Shown here piece after piece: positions 24,126 through 36,879 of a stretch of 64,000 nt of DNA; the first letter of the stretch is position 1, and each line of letters opens with the position of its first letter. Below the pieces are notes generated by a model. The model was not told where the DNA came from, made no database searches, and worked only from the letters and a program-made list of their open reading frames with translations. This DNA comes from Bryum argenteum (Eukaryota; Streptophyta; Bryopsida; Bryales; Bryaceae): contig CM073324.1 of the NCBI GenBank assembly GCA_037043015.1, positions 2,907,413 to 2,971,412 on the forward strand. Reading direction: 5' to 3'. A program made the position numbers and the translations under genes.

Positions 24126-24478
24126 ATCAAGGATGAGAAAAAATAACAGAAATGACCAGTTGTTCCAACGAGAAACATTCTTGAGGCCACCAGTGAGCAC
24201 TGTCCAGATGACGAAAAACAAAAAAATCAAACTCTAATCCAAAATTTGATACAACTGTTCCTCAAAATGGCTTCGCAATCTGTTCAACAGCTTTCAACGC
24301 AACCCAAGCAAGTTTCTCCAGGAAGAAAGAAACGCACAATCTTTTGGAAACGTCAACAAAATCGGTGAGGCTCATTGAATGATTGAAAGAAGTACAGGCT
24401 ACCAATGGTAGTTATTGCATGTAAAACTGATCCACGCCCAGTCTGCTCATCAGAAAAAAAGGAATCTGCCTAAATGAA

Positions 24479-27400
24479 TCACTCCAAGGGCGAGGGTGTG
24501 ATTTCCCAAATGTCTTTAGCGTACTCATGGATGGTGCGGTCACTGCTAAACGTGTATGATCCCGCAGTGTTCATGATTGACATCTTCACCCAATTCTGCA
24601 ACAAAAGAGTCGGTTACAAGAATGTCAACAAGAGCGATGCATGTATTGGTCCTGCGGAGGCTTGAGTCACATTATACTATTAAAGTACCGAGTTTGTTAC
24701 AGGAGAACAAAAGATGGGTAGAGTACCTGCTGATCTCTGTACGCTTCGTCCACTTTGTCTTGACATTCAATGTACGCTGGAAAATCGTGTCCGACCAAGA
24801 AATAGTCTCCCCTTCCGTAGCCTGTGTCGCCTTCCAACGAACCCAGAAGCTCACTGTAATCGTAGTCGCCGAATGCTCCGCTTCTGATGAAGTTCTTCAC
24901 CTCTTCGAATCTTGGATCAGGCTTGAACTGATAATACATACACAGTCATAGGAAGAATTAGTGTCACGACTCTTTCAATTACATGCGTCTTTTTCGTATT
25001 TTTGACGTTCTTAGAATATTCGGAGTGTATTGGTGTTTGTAAGTACGGAAACTGGTTGTCAAGTACGTAGAATCTTGAAGTGAAAGAATTTAAGTATGAG
25101 AAGATTCTCGTACTCCAGTACCCTTGGAGACTGTTCATAAACCCTACTGAACGGCACGGATTATCATTATACGAGAATGATGCTTACCTTGCCAGCTGCT
25201 CGGTCTGCTCTTAATCCAGCGATTTCATTGGCGCGAGCTCCGAACAGGAAGAAGTTGTCCTCCCCTACTTCCTCCCGGATTTCGACGTTCGCACCATCCA
25301 AAGTGCCGATGAGGACGCACCCATTGAATGAGAACTTCATGTTACTTGTCCCACTGGCTTCCATTCCCGCGGTACTGCATTCCAATTCATTCCAAGTCAT
25401 TCCAAGCCCATCGTTGCAGAAACTGGTTCCTGTAAGCACTCAAAAAAGGTCGGAGCCTGCATAGTACCTGATGTGCTGCGACAATTCGCTTGCAGGAATG
25501 AGAACTTCCGCAACGCTGACGTTGTAATCCGGAACCATGATCACCTTGAGCAAGTCTCCAATCTCAGGGTCATTGTTCACCACGGCTGCTACATCTGTAA
25601 TCAGCTTCACGATTCGCTTCGCTTGCCAGTACGTTGCAAATGCCTTTCCGCCGAACATAACCACTCGGGGCACGTACTTCGCCCCCCGCTCCTTGTCGGT
25701 CATCTCCTTCATCTTCTTGTATCGGAAGATGACGCCCATGATGTTGAGCAGCTGCCTCTTGTACTCGTGAATTCGCTTCACCTGATACGTATTCCACCTC
25801 ACTCTTTCAGGCAAGAATCTCTAAAACACCGATAAAAAATTTCCATGCTACAAACTCTAATCTGGAATGAATTCGATCCGCATCATCAACACCTACCTGG
25901 ATATCAAACAGCGCGTTGGGATTGATTGTATATCCAGTCTTCGCAAGAATGTAAGCAGCGAGTATTTGCTTCCTTGCCATCTTAGCTTCCGTCCACTCCT
26001 TTTGCAGATCTTTGTTGTCTGCGAACTGTCATCATAGATAGCTTAGCTTTAAAGTGTTCGGTGCATACTCAGACTTGTAAAAGGCAAGAATTGTGATGGA
26101 GGTTTCCACTGTTACAATCTTGGAGGTTGAGACAAGAGAGACATACGTTGCGGAGACCGGCTAATTGTTTGGTGTCGAGTACCCACTCCTCGGAGCCAAG
26201 CCACTTCGTGATGACTGAACTCAGTTCAGGGTTGCAGAATGAGAGCCACCTTCTTGGGGTAACTCCGTTGGTCTTGTTCTGGAACTTTTCGGGCCAGAGC
26301 TGCACATCGAAACATCCAGAGTTTTTAACACCGACAACTGGAAGCTTGCGATTCAAGGTGAGGGGATGATGGAAGAATGACACGCACCTTGTAGAAATCG
26401 TTGAAAACTTCATCAACGACGATTTGGCTGTGAATAGCTGCAACTCCATTCACTTTGTGCCCTGCGATGACACACAAGTTGGCCATCCGGACTGTGGCCG
26501 CGGGTTTCTGCGGAACAACTTCTTCCTCTTCTTCCTCTACTGCTTCTTCCTCCACGGCATCACCCTTTTTCGCAGCTACCTTAGGAGCTTTCTTCACCTT
26601 CTCCTTCACCGGCTTTGGAGGAAGAAGCGACTGAATCGAAGCAGGAAGGTCAATGTTCTCGAGAATCCTCATGCTTGCAATCTTCGCCTCAAGCTCTGAC
26701 TTGTCCACCTTGTTCGCAATCATACTCATGAACTGCATCCCCCCAAAAATGTCAATAACTCGGCTTTAACATGTTCTCGAAGCATTTCCATGTAGGAAAG
26801 TGTTAGATCGCACCTGCTCATCGATAGTCTCGATGATTTGCACATGGCGAGGCAACAGCTTCTCGAAAGCGATCAAAGGCCACTTCTCCAACGCTTCAGG
26901 AAGGACAGTGTGGTTTGTGTACGCAACAGTTCTGCAATGACAGCAAAGAGAGTCATTTCGACGTGCTTTACTAGAATGCGAGGGTGAGTTCTGAGATCAA
27001 ACACTTACGCTTGAGTAATCTTCCAAGCTTGATCCCAATCAAGGCCTTCCTCGTCGATGAGAATTCGAAGCAACTCCGGAACACAGAGGGTGGGGTGAGT
27101 GTCGTTCATTTGAATCGCCACCTTCGAAGGGAACGCATCCCAGTTGATTTCTCCTCCTGACCTCTCCTTGAACCGCGCCATGATGTCTTGGATGGAAGCC
27201 GAGCACAGCGTGTACTGCTGCTTCAGACGGAGCAGCTTTCCCTCTTCTGTCTCATCGCCAGGGTACAGAACATAACAAATCTGCACAGAATCACCATATT
27301 AGTGAATGCGGTGGCGAAAGTTCACCCTGATGGCGAGCGAGAAGGAGACGTACTCTTTCAGCATTGGCGTGCGCTTCGGCCGCTTTGCTGTAATTGCCAG

Positions 27401-29125
27401 CATTGAAGGACGCGAGATCGAAGTCCTCAGCTGCCACTCGGGTGGACCATAACCGCAAGCTAATGGTATTCTTGGTGCGGAACCCAGGGATTGGCACGTC
27501 GTAAGCGAAGGCGCGCACATTCTCACCGCCCACCCATTCCTTCTTTCCGTCGTGCAAGTCCACCACCTTTCCGAAGAACTTGATCGGGTAGGAGATGTCG
27601 TTCCTGGGAATCTCCCATGGGTAACCCATCTGCAAAAACCAGCGGGAAACATGGTCGTTAAAGAATTCGAGACTCCATTTTTGCGTACTTCGTAGCCAGT
27701 GGCAAGTTACAGTACCTCCAGCCACTTCTCACATTGCTCCTTCTGACCGTCCTTAGTGATGGACTGCTGGAACAAACCATACTTGTAGCGCAATCCGTAA
27801 CCCCACGCAGGGTAGTTGAGAGTGGCCAGAGAGTCGAGGAAGCAGGACGCGAGCCTACCCAATCCTCCATTGCCTAGAGCCGCATCCGGCTCCTGCACAA
27901 ACCCAACAAAAACGTGATCAGTACTGTATGAACATTGTCTCTACCGCGAGCCTAGATAGCAGGAGATTGTTGGCCGTCAAATGAGGAGAATTCGGAGAAG
28001 GCCTGCACCTGCTCGGCGACAGCCTCGAGGTCGTGGCCAAGTTTATGAAGAGCTTCGGAATACTCGTCCTTCAGCTCCAAATTGCCGACAGCGTTCAGCA
28101 ATGCTCTCCCCTGCTCAGAGCGATACATTTCTTGACTCAGTAAGTAGTTCGAATGAGTCAACATCCATAACCTCGAAATTTGACGGAACGTCTAGATGAG
28201 CACCTGCAGAAACTCCATTGACAGGTAGTGGATGGTCTTGGCATTCTCCTGGGAGAAGTGCTTGAAAGTCTGGTTCCATCGCTGGACTAGCGTGTCTCGC
28301 AAGCTCTCTGCTGTGGCGACATACGCTTGCTTCAACTCAAACTTGTAAGGCGAGAACGACGGAGTGAAGTCCGCGTGGTATTTGATGTTGGAGGCTATTC
28401 CACTGGGATCGGTCGACAAAGGGTTCGCCTGGGGCAGCACATCTGCCATTCCACACAAAAAAACCACACACTGAATATCAGTCGCCCGCATTGCTAAAGT
28501 TCCTCAGTCAATAGTGCATTCCGCCAGAATACGACTTACTACACATTGGATCTGACTGTTCACCCAGGCGTGCCACCCACATTGTCCGGATAGGAATCAA
28601 AAACCGAGTACTGAGCAGATGAAGCTGAGACAGAGTACTGCTCTACCGACACGCAACGAACTACTTTGAAATTCACGCAAAAAGAAAACAAACTACCTCA
28701 TGTAAGCTGCTACGTTCGAAGCACTACTACATTGCAATACTACATTCGAAGCACCCACGCAATCGCAGAGGCGTACGCAATTCCTACATTAGTATCGCGA
28801 AATGCGGATACGATCTTATCCACACCCGGAAGATGAGTGAGAATACTGGTAGGTCGATACCTTGCTCCGCGGCTTTCGCCTTGGAGGTGCGAGGCTCACT
28901 AGCCACGGCGCGAATGGCACCATTGGTGCTGCTGGAGCGCAGCATTGCGTCGCCGTTGGCGTGGCCGTTGCTGCTACCCATCCTGCCTCCCGAAACGACC
29001 GAAGACATCTTCCAGCCAACACTGGAGCTCTCTCTCCTCAATGAGGAACTAGTAGATGTTGCTGGTGTTGCTGCAGCAATGACAAGGCCGCCCACCACCC
29101 CCGCTGCTGGTGCGACAGTCCCCAT
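24479..29125 (-). CDS. PHS1: Plastidial alpha-1,4-glucan phosphorylase (L isoform), 14 exons
   Basis: Pyridoxal-phosphate enzyme that transfers glucose between alpha-glucan ends and glucose-1-phosphate in plastids. Exons: 29125-28861, 28442-28204, 28110-28009, 27892-27716, 27629-27354, 27280-27009, 26931-26814, 26732-26388, 26299-26147, 26025-25897, 25781-25468, 25374-25188, 24927-24727 and 24595-24479. All are phase-consistent and give 964 residues, the normal length of the L form. The Ser/Ala-rich N-terminus (about 80 residues) is a transit peptide. Landmarks include [67 protein letters not shown] and [10 protein letters not shown], where Lys810 is the predicted PLP lysine. Exon 8 carries the L-type insertion (about residues 505-560), here Lys/Pro-rich then Glu-rich; cytosolic H-type enzymes lack it. 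The first ATG (29125) was chosen because the upstream in-frame codons contain no other ATG. Confidence 0.97.
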
Positions 29126-30423
29126 GGCCGCTGGCTGCCTGGCTCCCGCCCTGGCTGCAATCAACTACCTTCCTGTAGAACCGCGACCTTCTCTGCACGA
29201 TAACTTACAAACTCAGCGCCTTGTGCGAGCCTGGGCTGGCCAGAATGTTCCACTTCCCGCACCTGCAAATCGAATTGGCACAGGGTCTTAAGCAACAGAT
29301 ATTTGTAAAAAGTGCAGGCTTTTCGATGGCCGAGCATTACCGTCGGATATTTTTTCCTCCTTTTTCTGCCCTCCGCATCATTATTCTCCCACTTTCAGTC
29401 AGTCAATCCCCATTGTCATTGGTCAATACTTTCACTGATCGATTTGTGCTCTATCATAATTCAGATCTGTGCGGACGAAAGTTACTCAATCAATGGATGT
29501 GCGTGTACATTCCCAAGCATCTCCCTCACAGTCCTTCACAATCTTGATTTGAGATGGTACATTTGATTTTGACACGAAAAGCTCTAAATTATATCTACCT
29601 CGAGGAATTACCATTTTTGATTGATTTGTAACCACAAATCAGTTTCGCCGCATCTGCAAGTGTGGTAATGTCAACGTGAGTCAAGTGGGGTAATGAGGTA
29701 CTCAGTGGGTCCCAGAAAAGACAAAAGCGAATCTGACCCCCAGTTGTTCTGCATCCAATTGATATGGCTCGCCTACCTCACCTCATGGTGACTTCTAGCG
29801 TGGGCAACCAGACTTGTAGAGAAGCGGGCACTCCAGGATAATGCAGAGTATCAAATTGCTGCGTACAGGAGTAGTGTAAGCGAGATTATCATGTCTTCGT
29901 TATCTGAAATTGCAGCTTTAATTAGTACCACAATAATGCTTCTGCAACAATTGGTGACAGGAGGGACGCGAACCTCAAAGACCCTGTCTGATGCTGTGGT
30001 GTTGAACAAGCAATATAATCTTAACAAACTGTTGATTCATAGTGGAAAATGTAGTTGTCGATATGATCCTGACTGCACTAGAGAGGAATGACTGATTCAT
30101 TGGAATGATGCGCACTGATAAAAATAAACGTGACTCAAGACTGAAGGCTTTGCAGATGGCTGAAGACCCACCCCACCGAAGTTGTTACTGCCAGACTGGA
30201 ATAAAGAGGAGTAGTTCAAGTTGAACCAGAATGTTTATCGACGAAAGAATTGCATATAAACAGAAGGTATGTTTTCTAACCTAAACTAGAAGGAAACCTA
30301 GAAGAACTATATGAGGCTAGCGTGAATAAAGTATTTGTCTGACCTAATGTATACCAATCTAAACCAGAAGCTGTCTGCACGAGTCAGACCTGCACAATTC
30401 GAAAATCTATGTGGTGATCCGAA
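29126..30423. other. Phosphorylase promoter region and SDR 3' flank
   Basis: Both neighbours are on the minus strand. The stretch must hold the phosphorylase 5'UTR and promoter (near 29126-29500) and the 3'UTR of the SDR gene. Open frames at 29221-29547 and 29891-30091 show no recognised similarity. Nothing else seen. Confidence 0.55.
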
Positions 30424-32141
30424 TCAGGGTAAAAGTCTTCCAGTAGGGCCTGAATCTTCCGACACAGGCTCGTCCGAATCTAGGTTGTACAGCTTGTTCA
30501 GATCCTCCAGAGGCGCATACTTGTTGCTGTTGTTAACAACGTCAAACGTGACATTTGGAGTGCAGTGGCCTTGAACACACGCCAGTGCAACAGCTGCTAC
30601 GTCCATCCGTGTGATTGACCCATTACCTCGATCACCTGGACAGCAAACGGTCATTAGAAGAGTCTAGGGAAGAGCCTGAGATAAACAACAATATCAACTC
30701 GACAAGACCGATCTGAAAACGCTTCAGATATTGAAAAAAGCAACTCCATAGCGTGCTTGACCGAGAAAAGTGTACTCATGCACATAAAGGTCAATTTTTA
30801 CTGTAAAGAACTGCCTCGAGAGATAGACCATTTACCTTGATCAACTGTAAGACCAAGTAAGCCACCAAGATTATTGACCAGTCTTCCAGGCCGGATGATA
30901 TAGTACGATAGATGTCCCTGCCTGTATGCTTCCCTTACTGCTTCTTCTCCCTGTAATAACACATACATGCCATATTCGATTGGATCAGTACTCATTCAAG
31001 AGATCTGGACTAGTACAGATTTTAGTTTGTTCAATTTTAAAAAATGATTACTATGCTGATTGAAAGTCAACATCGTGATATCTGAGTATTTGTACATTGT
31101 TAGGGCCTTTCGTACTCATTTGCTATCTCGTTCACGAAGCCATTAAAGTAGCACTCAATGTGTTACTTGTGGACTGCTTGAAGTCCAGAATTAATTAGAT
31201 CTACGCTATACATGTTACATGTACACATTACAGATGCACTGCAATGTGAGCTGAACATGCCTCACGATCACGATCGGAACTTTACCTTGAGTTTCCATCG
31301 AAGAACACATCCGAACAATGTGTTGAGTAGGCAAGAAACCTTATCACAGCAACAGCTCCTTGTCACGGCCATAGATGACACTAGTACAAATTTTGGGACC
31401 TGCAAAAAGAAAAGGTAGTTAGAAGTTTAAAATACATCCAATACATGGTGCAAAAAGTGAGCTTCGAGTGGAATGTACCCCAACAAAGGCAGCTGCCTCA
31501 GCCAAATTCTTGACGCCGAGGTAGTCCACATACTTTGGAGTGTCGGTGTTCCAACAAGGAAGACGCCATCCTGCTCTAGCGCCTACTGTGCACACAATTG
31601 CGTCCATTCCCTGGCAGGCTGTCACTAGATTTTCGGGCTTCGTGACATCGCCTTGAACGAAGGTTACTCTCGATGACCCGTAGGCTGCTTCAATATCATG
31701 GATCAAATATCACGAGTGAGCCATAGCCGCTAACCGAAGCTCTCAAATCTAAGTGATATCCCAATACCTGAAAACAGGCTTCGAAATAATGGATGGAGAA
31801 AAAAATACTCAAATCATTCCAACTACATTAAGAGCTTACCAATGGCTTTGACAGCCCTTTCGCGATTCCGCACTAGTCCATAAACTTCAAATTTATCTCC
31901 CTCCGTCAGTAGCGATTTTGTAACCTGCCACATGCGGAATACAAGAATGAGACAGCTCATTGAGTGTTATCGATACCAATAAAAACACAGCACTACATGT
32001 TATCAGAAATTTAGAAAGCCCTAAATATCATGCAACAATATCATTGCAACATGGTTTAATGAGTAGGTATTATCTTTCTCGTACCTCAAGACCTACTCCG
32101 CTGGTGCACCCCACGACGAGCACTTTAAGTTTTTGACTCAT
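30424..32141 (-). CDS. Atypical short-chain dehydrogenase, NAD(P)-binding Rossmann protein, 6 exons
   Basis: Exons 32141-32085, 31924-31840, 31684-31479, 31399-31286, 30950-30836 and 30635-30424 give 262 residues. The N-terminus KVLVVGCTSGVGLEV is a Rossmann nucleotide-binding turn. It is followed by VYGLVRNRERA, VTFVQGDVTKPENL, GMDAIVCTVGARAGW and FVLVSSMAV, and then the YYIIRPGRLVNN block. This order is that of the atypical SDR5 group (NAD(P)H-binding domain; Arabidopsis At5g02240/At2g37660-like). No transit peptide is evident, so a cytosolic site is likelier than plastid. The substrate is unknown, and the classical YxxxK pair is not clear. The exon 3 acceptor is a tandem AAGCAG, so start 31687 would add one alanine. 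A 5'UTR intron is possible upstream, where a GTAAGT lies just after CTTCAT near 32465. Confidence 0.88.
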
Positions 32142-33418
32142 CTTGGCAGAAATGATCAGTTAGTCTGTATTCTACACACAAATAAAACCCAAGGATCAGA
32201 CAGATCCACCAGCCTCATCCAGATTCAAAGAAACGCCATTAACCCGAACACGGACTTACTCAGAAGAAGGAAAAATGTTTAGAATTTCAAGAAACTAGTT
32301 CGCCCTCTTCGCACAACAATAAACCCTAAAATCTCCGCTGATGCCAATAAAGAACACCCCATTCGATTCTCGCCCATCACCGACCGAAGAAAAATAGGAA
32401 ACCGACAGGGTTTACGCCCAATAGAAAATTAAGGTTTCAACGATTAAGTAGGAGGGATTTACTTACATGAAGGATTCGATCATAAGCAGCATGCGTAAGA
32501 ATGGACTTGGTGGTCCAATTGGGCCATGGTGTCGATTGGCAGGTTAATGACTGAAGTATTAAATAGTGTGAAATTTGTCTGGGTGGCATGCTGCATGGTA
32601 AGTGAGTTGGGCTATGATGCGGCAGTATGGAGGGCAAGTCTAGAGTGGTGGATCCGGAGGATGTCAACCAGAGAAATTAGCTCCAGCTGCTCGTCATACG
32701 TCGTTGGTGTTCCGAATGCCTCCAAGAGATTGCACGTGGCGATCTTAGTGCCGTCTGAACCCCACCTGCCGACGTCGCACTCTTCTTTCAAAGAATTCAT
32801 CGCATCGGGGCAAGGCAAGCTCGTCATCCGGACGGAATGTCCAATTTCGACCTTTATCAGCATTCGTCACCATTCATCCCCATTTATGACTATTCATGAG
32901 TGTAGAGGGGTTAGGTAGGTTGGTCGAAACTTTTGAAAACTTAATTTGGAGTCTCTGAGAGCACGGCCATTCGTTTTCAAATCGAGAAAGTCACATGCAA
33001 GGGAGGGCACTACAAGCTCGTGGACGAAAAAAAAAAAACAAAGAAAACGCATAGTTGTTTAATAAAACTTCCATAACACACCACTAGTAGAGAAATGTTC
33101 AACTAAGATCCTCGAATACACCTTAGAGAACACTCTAAGCGTTGACTACACCCATGTGTGCTAAGTATAAGGTAGGTGTAAAACACCACATCAAACATGT
33201 TAGATTTATAAAGTGTAAGATTCACAAAAACAACCCCCGTGCACCATTGAACAAGTTCTAACAAGCTCTGATGAGCAATAGATGTACAAGATTTGATACA
33301 TTCTCTAATGAGCAACAATAAATAACCTTGAGTATATAGCAGATCAGCAGTTGCAATAAACATTTGATCTACAACTTCAATGCGCAGTAGGATTCAAATA
33401 TTCCTGGCAAGTATCCAA

Positions 33419-33721
33419 CACTAAGAGCAAATTGCACAAAAAGTGACGTTCGTAGTGACTTGTGTCTAGTGAAGCAAGAAAGCTAATTTCAATGTGCTAT
33501 TAAAAACATCAAAATGAATAATTATTTTTTGTCACTTCTCTTAGATTTTTTGGTGTAATAAATTATACTATAGCCGACTAGATCAAACATTTAGCAAAAA
33601 TTTAAAAAATAAATGAACATATATAACAATCTACTTTCAAGTCGTTGGGAGTATTCAACATGAACAATTTTGTCACTAGGGACAAGTCACTACGGACATC
33701 ACATCTCTGCCATTTTCTATT
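33419..33721. mobile_element. Short CACTA-like inverted-repeat element
   Basis: The left end begins CACTAAGAGCAAATTGC. A subterminal block CGTAGTGACTTGTGTCTAGTGA near 33450 is matched, inverted, by CGTAGTGACTTGTCCCTAGTGA near 33670-33692, and the right end reverse-complements to CTAATAGAAAATGGC. Related right-end sequence recurs at 34740-34920, ending TTTTCTACTAGTG. Boundaries are approximate and no clear target duplication was found. Confidence 0.4.
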
Positions 33722-34139
33722 AGCCCAACCAAGTCGTAATAAAGTCAGCCAACCACTCATTGAATTTGGTATTCATTGAATTTGTCTCTCTAGATCAGCT
33801 TTTGTAAGATTGTAAAGACGCAAGGTTGGAGAATAGCCATGGAGTCGGAGTATAAAATGCAAGACGTATAGGCGAGGACCTTGGATGGTAAGTTTGACTA
33901 CAAATTCGACGTAGGAGACTGCGACTCAGGCCAATTAGCCAGTGACGACGAGAAAGATGAGTGTGACTATGGTTCGATTGCTCCAATGTTGACGACATTT
34001 CTCTAGTTCTCACTTACATTAGGTACCGCACCATAATTACTCCGAATTTTGTAATAAAGTCAACCGACCACTCCACCACGAGCACTTGCCCATGAGCAAC
34101 TCCATGAATTTTTTACATATAATTAAGAGTATTTGTTAA

Positions 34140-34501
34140 CCCTTAAACGCCCAAAGTGACCCGAGGGGTCACCTTCCAACAGAATCTTCCATGTAGCTCT
34201 CACTGTACTCAACTTTTCACTTATATTTTGATGTCAAACTGGTCACATTCTTGTGATGCATTCAAAAAGTGAAATTTTACAATTCAAATCACAATTTGTA
34301 TGAGTGATTTTGTGCTTTGAAAGGATTGTGGTAGCGAGGTTGGGGTTGTACATAACCTTGTACGAGGTTGTAAGCTCATCATTGATTGGTGCATTCATGA
34401 TGCCCTTGTTCAAAAAGTGCACTATTCATGATGCCTAAGTCCAAAAGATGATGTGATCCAATTTTGGGCTGCCCGTTTCACACCCCATGGGCGTTTAAGG
34501 G
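34140..34501. mobile_element. TTAA-flanked MITE, piggyBac-like termini, copy A (362 bp)
   Basis: The left end reads TTAA then CCCTTAAACGCCC (34136-34152). The right end is the exact reverse complement, GGGCGTTTAAGGG then TTAA (34489-34505). The terminal repeat is perfect over 13 bp, extends one more base inside, and both sides carry the tetranucleotide TTAA. A TTAA duplication plus ends starting CCC is the established signature of piggyBac-superfamily insertions. The element is non-coding and matches copy B at 61878-62355 over most of its length. Confidence 0.72.
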
Positions 34502-34968
34502 TTAATAATCAAAACCGGCTCCAAACAACTAGATGCCCTCTTTATGGAGTTGTGAACCTGCCAAAACTAGACTACATAGTAAATGCACAATGATGGGGTG
34601 GTGGACCAAGACACTCATGTAAAGGCACAAGTATACCATCCTATTGTAGTGTAGTGTTTCAGTATACTGCGGATATTTTAGCACATGTGCAATCTTGGAA
34701 TGCACAAGATTCTCAACCTGTCAATACTATGAGTTTTACTTTGGTTGTAATAAGCATACTATAGCCTATAAGGTTATCAAAATTTTAAAGAAAAGCAATA
34801 AATATAATGATATATTTTGTCGTCATTAAAAGCACAATTGAAGTAGTCATTCTTGTGTCATTCTGGACAAGTCATTATAGACATTAGAAACGTTACTTTT
34901 TGTGACGTTTTCTACTAGTGTCATTGGTTCAAACACTAAGAGAGGTGAAATTTTGCGTGACCAATTAA

Positions 34969-35940
34969 CCCCTAAACGTCCTTGGGGTATTTTTAGCCAA
35001 AAACTCATTTTCAAAAAAAGTGATATAAATGAAAATAAAGATAAGGTATTCAGATCTCAACCGTACAAACTTGTAATAGACTTGTAGTAGATCATGTGGA
35101 CCAAAATTTGACTCATGGGATCTCATAGATTGCGAGATCATAACATATTAGTGCGCAAAACAGACTACAAAATACCATCATTTCCACTTTGAAGTGAAAA
35201 TACTACCAACATGAAATTTGCAATCAAAAAATTAGCAACTAGAAAGTTGTTCATCTTCATCTCAAAGACACTCTTGTACCAAAAAAATTCATCAAAAAAA
35301 AATCTTGGCTCAAATAGTAGCCTTGTAGTCGTGAAAACTGCCAAAAATTTTACAAAGGAAAAATAGTCCAAAACTAGACCCCGCGCACTCAAATCCATGC
35401 CTTTTCTTCAATATATTCTCGATTGGGTCAAGGTTTCTATCACTAAAAATAGACTATAATTGGAATCTATCCCAAAAAATAAAGTCAAAATCTAACGGTG
35501 GATGAAGGAGATCTAGCTCTTCAAAAATCATCCATCTTTTACTTTTTTCATCGTAGAAACATCATTGCAAAGCCAATACCAAAGTTATTTAGATCAAAAA
35601 ACTTCCAACTACAAAGTTGTTGGGATGCATCTAAATATCAAACCTATGAAAAAAAAAATCATGAAAAACTATTTTAGATTTCACATAATTGGCTTGCAAT
35701 GGTAAAACATGCCAAATGTTTGAAAACCCAAAAACAAAAACTGCCTTCACTAAAATCCATGCCATTTATTCATACTTTATTTTATGAGTTTGCAATTTTT
35801 ACCACAAAAACTAGACTTGATTTGTGACCTAACCCAAGTGATTTCGTCAAAAACGGAGTTTGGATGAAGAAGTTATGACTCTTCAAAGTTTCTGCCCTTC
35901 ATCCAAAATGTCGTTTTTCGACACTAGGGACGTTTAGGGG
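34969..35940. mobile_element. TTAA-flanked element, piggyBac-like termini, long form (972 bp)
   Basis: The left end is TTAA then CCCCTAAACGTCC (34965-34981). The right end is GGACGTTTAGGGG then TTAA (35928-35944), a perfect 13-bp inverted repeat. The terminal sequence differs from the short form at only two positions. No transposase frame is visible. The interior matches the copies at 54799-55772 and 50862-51781, for example around CATGTGGACCAAAATTTGA. Confidence 0.7.
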
Positions 35941-36879
35941 TTAAAAGGAGATGAAGTTGATTGCGGATGATTGTGTTGCAAGCATAGGTAGGTCGTGGAA
36001 TGGTCTATGACATGAAAATGCACATGAAACTTGGATGCAGAGTATGCCGTTAAGTCAACAAGTGGCCACGCTTTGAGGCTTGATAATTTTAACACTTTTT
36101 CTCACAAGAAACAATAATTGCTATGGAGGTCATGCTCACGACTATCATTCTATGTGATAATATGCTTCAATGGGCAATAGAGTTTAATGGTGATGTTGCC
36201 GCATGGAGTTGAAAGGTGAGATTATAGGTAGAAGAAGAGTGAGAATAGAAAGGTTCAGAATTAAATGATGAAAGACTTACACACTTTCAATTGCATGTGC
36301 TTACGGGGCCCAAAAATAATCTAGTTTGATGTTATAATTAAATTATGGGTTAAACTGCACTAACTTTATGCAATTAGGTCTTGTACATGAAGTCCACGGC
36401 TAACAATATTCACACTTTGCATTTTTAATTTTATTTTATTTTTTGAATGAGTAAAAGAAGAACATCTTTTTTCTCAATTAAACTAGTATATTGTACTTGC
36501 ACAGCTTCCTCTACATATTAATGAATTAAGTTTTAACATTTTGACTTTAAAAACAAACCTTGAATATGATTCCAATTTTGTTAGTACAAATATCCAAATT
36601 TATAACAACAAAACCTCTAAAAACTTAGGCACTCACTGGTAAAAAATAGCACTAAAAGTGACGTTTGCAACAACACAAAGTGCATGGGTATGGTCATGGT
36701 CATCAACATATGGTCATGTATACATGGTATAAAGAATCTTAAAGAGTTTGAAGAGTTTCCATGAGTGGTATTTGACTGTTAGTAAGAGTTTATTATATCT
36801 TAAGGATATAACGAGGAGGCAAAGGGACAAGGAACGTCGACAATGAAAATTGGAGCATAGAAGGAGACAATTAAATGGG

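Larger units (their letters stand above)
21849..24478. other. Intergenic region dominated by a degenerate tandem array
   Basis: Upstream of the small plastid gene the DNA is AT-rich. About 22200-22330 is rich in GGGTTGAGTTGGGTTG-like words. The array at 22856-23960 is listed separately. A further duplicated block of about 70 bp lies at 23990-24125, just beyond the phosphorylase stop. No gene recognised. Confidence 0.6.

Noticed and set aside
33082-34920. Single 1.8-kb CACTA element joining the CACTAGTAGA end at 33082 to the TCTACTAGTG end at 34920
   Set aside because: Flanking trinucleotides do not match (CAC versus TCA) and other termini are nested between, so pairing is not supported.
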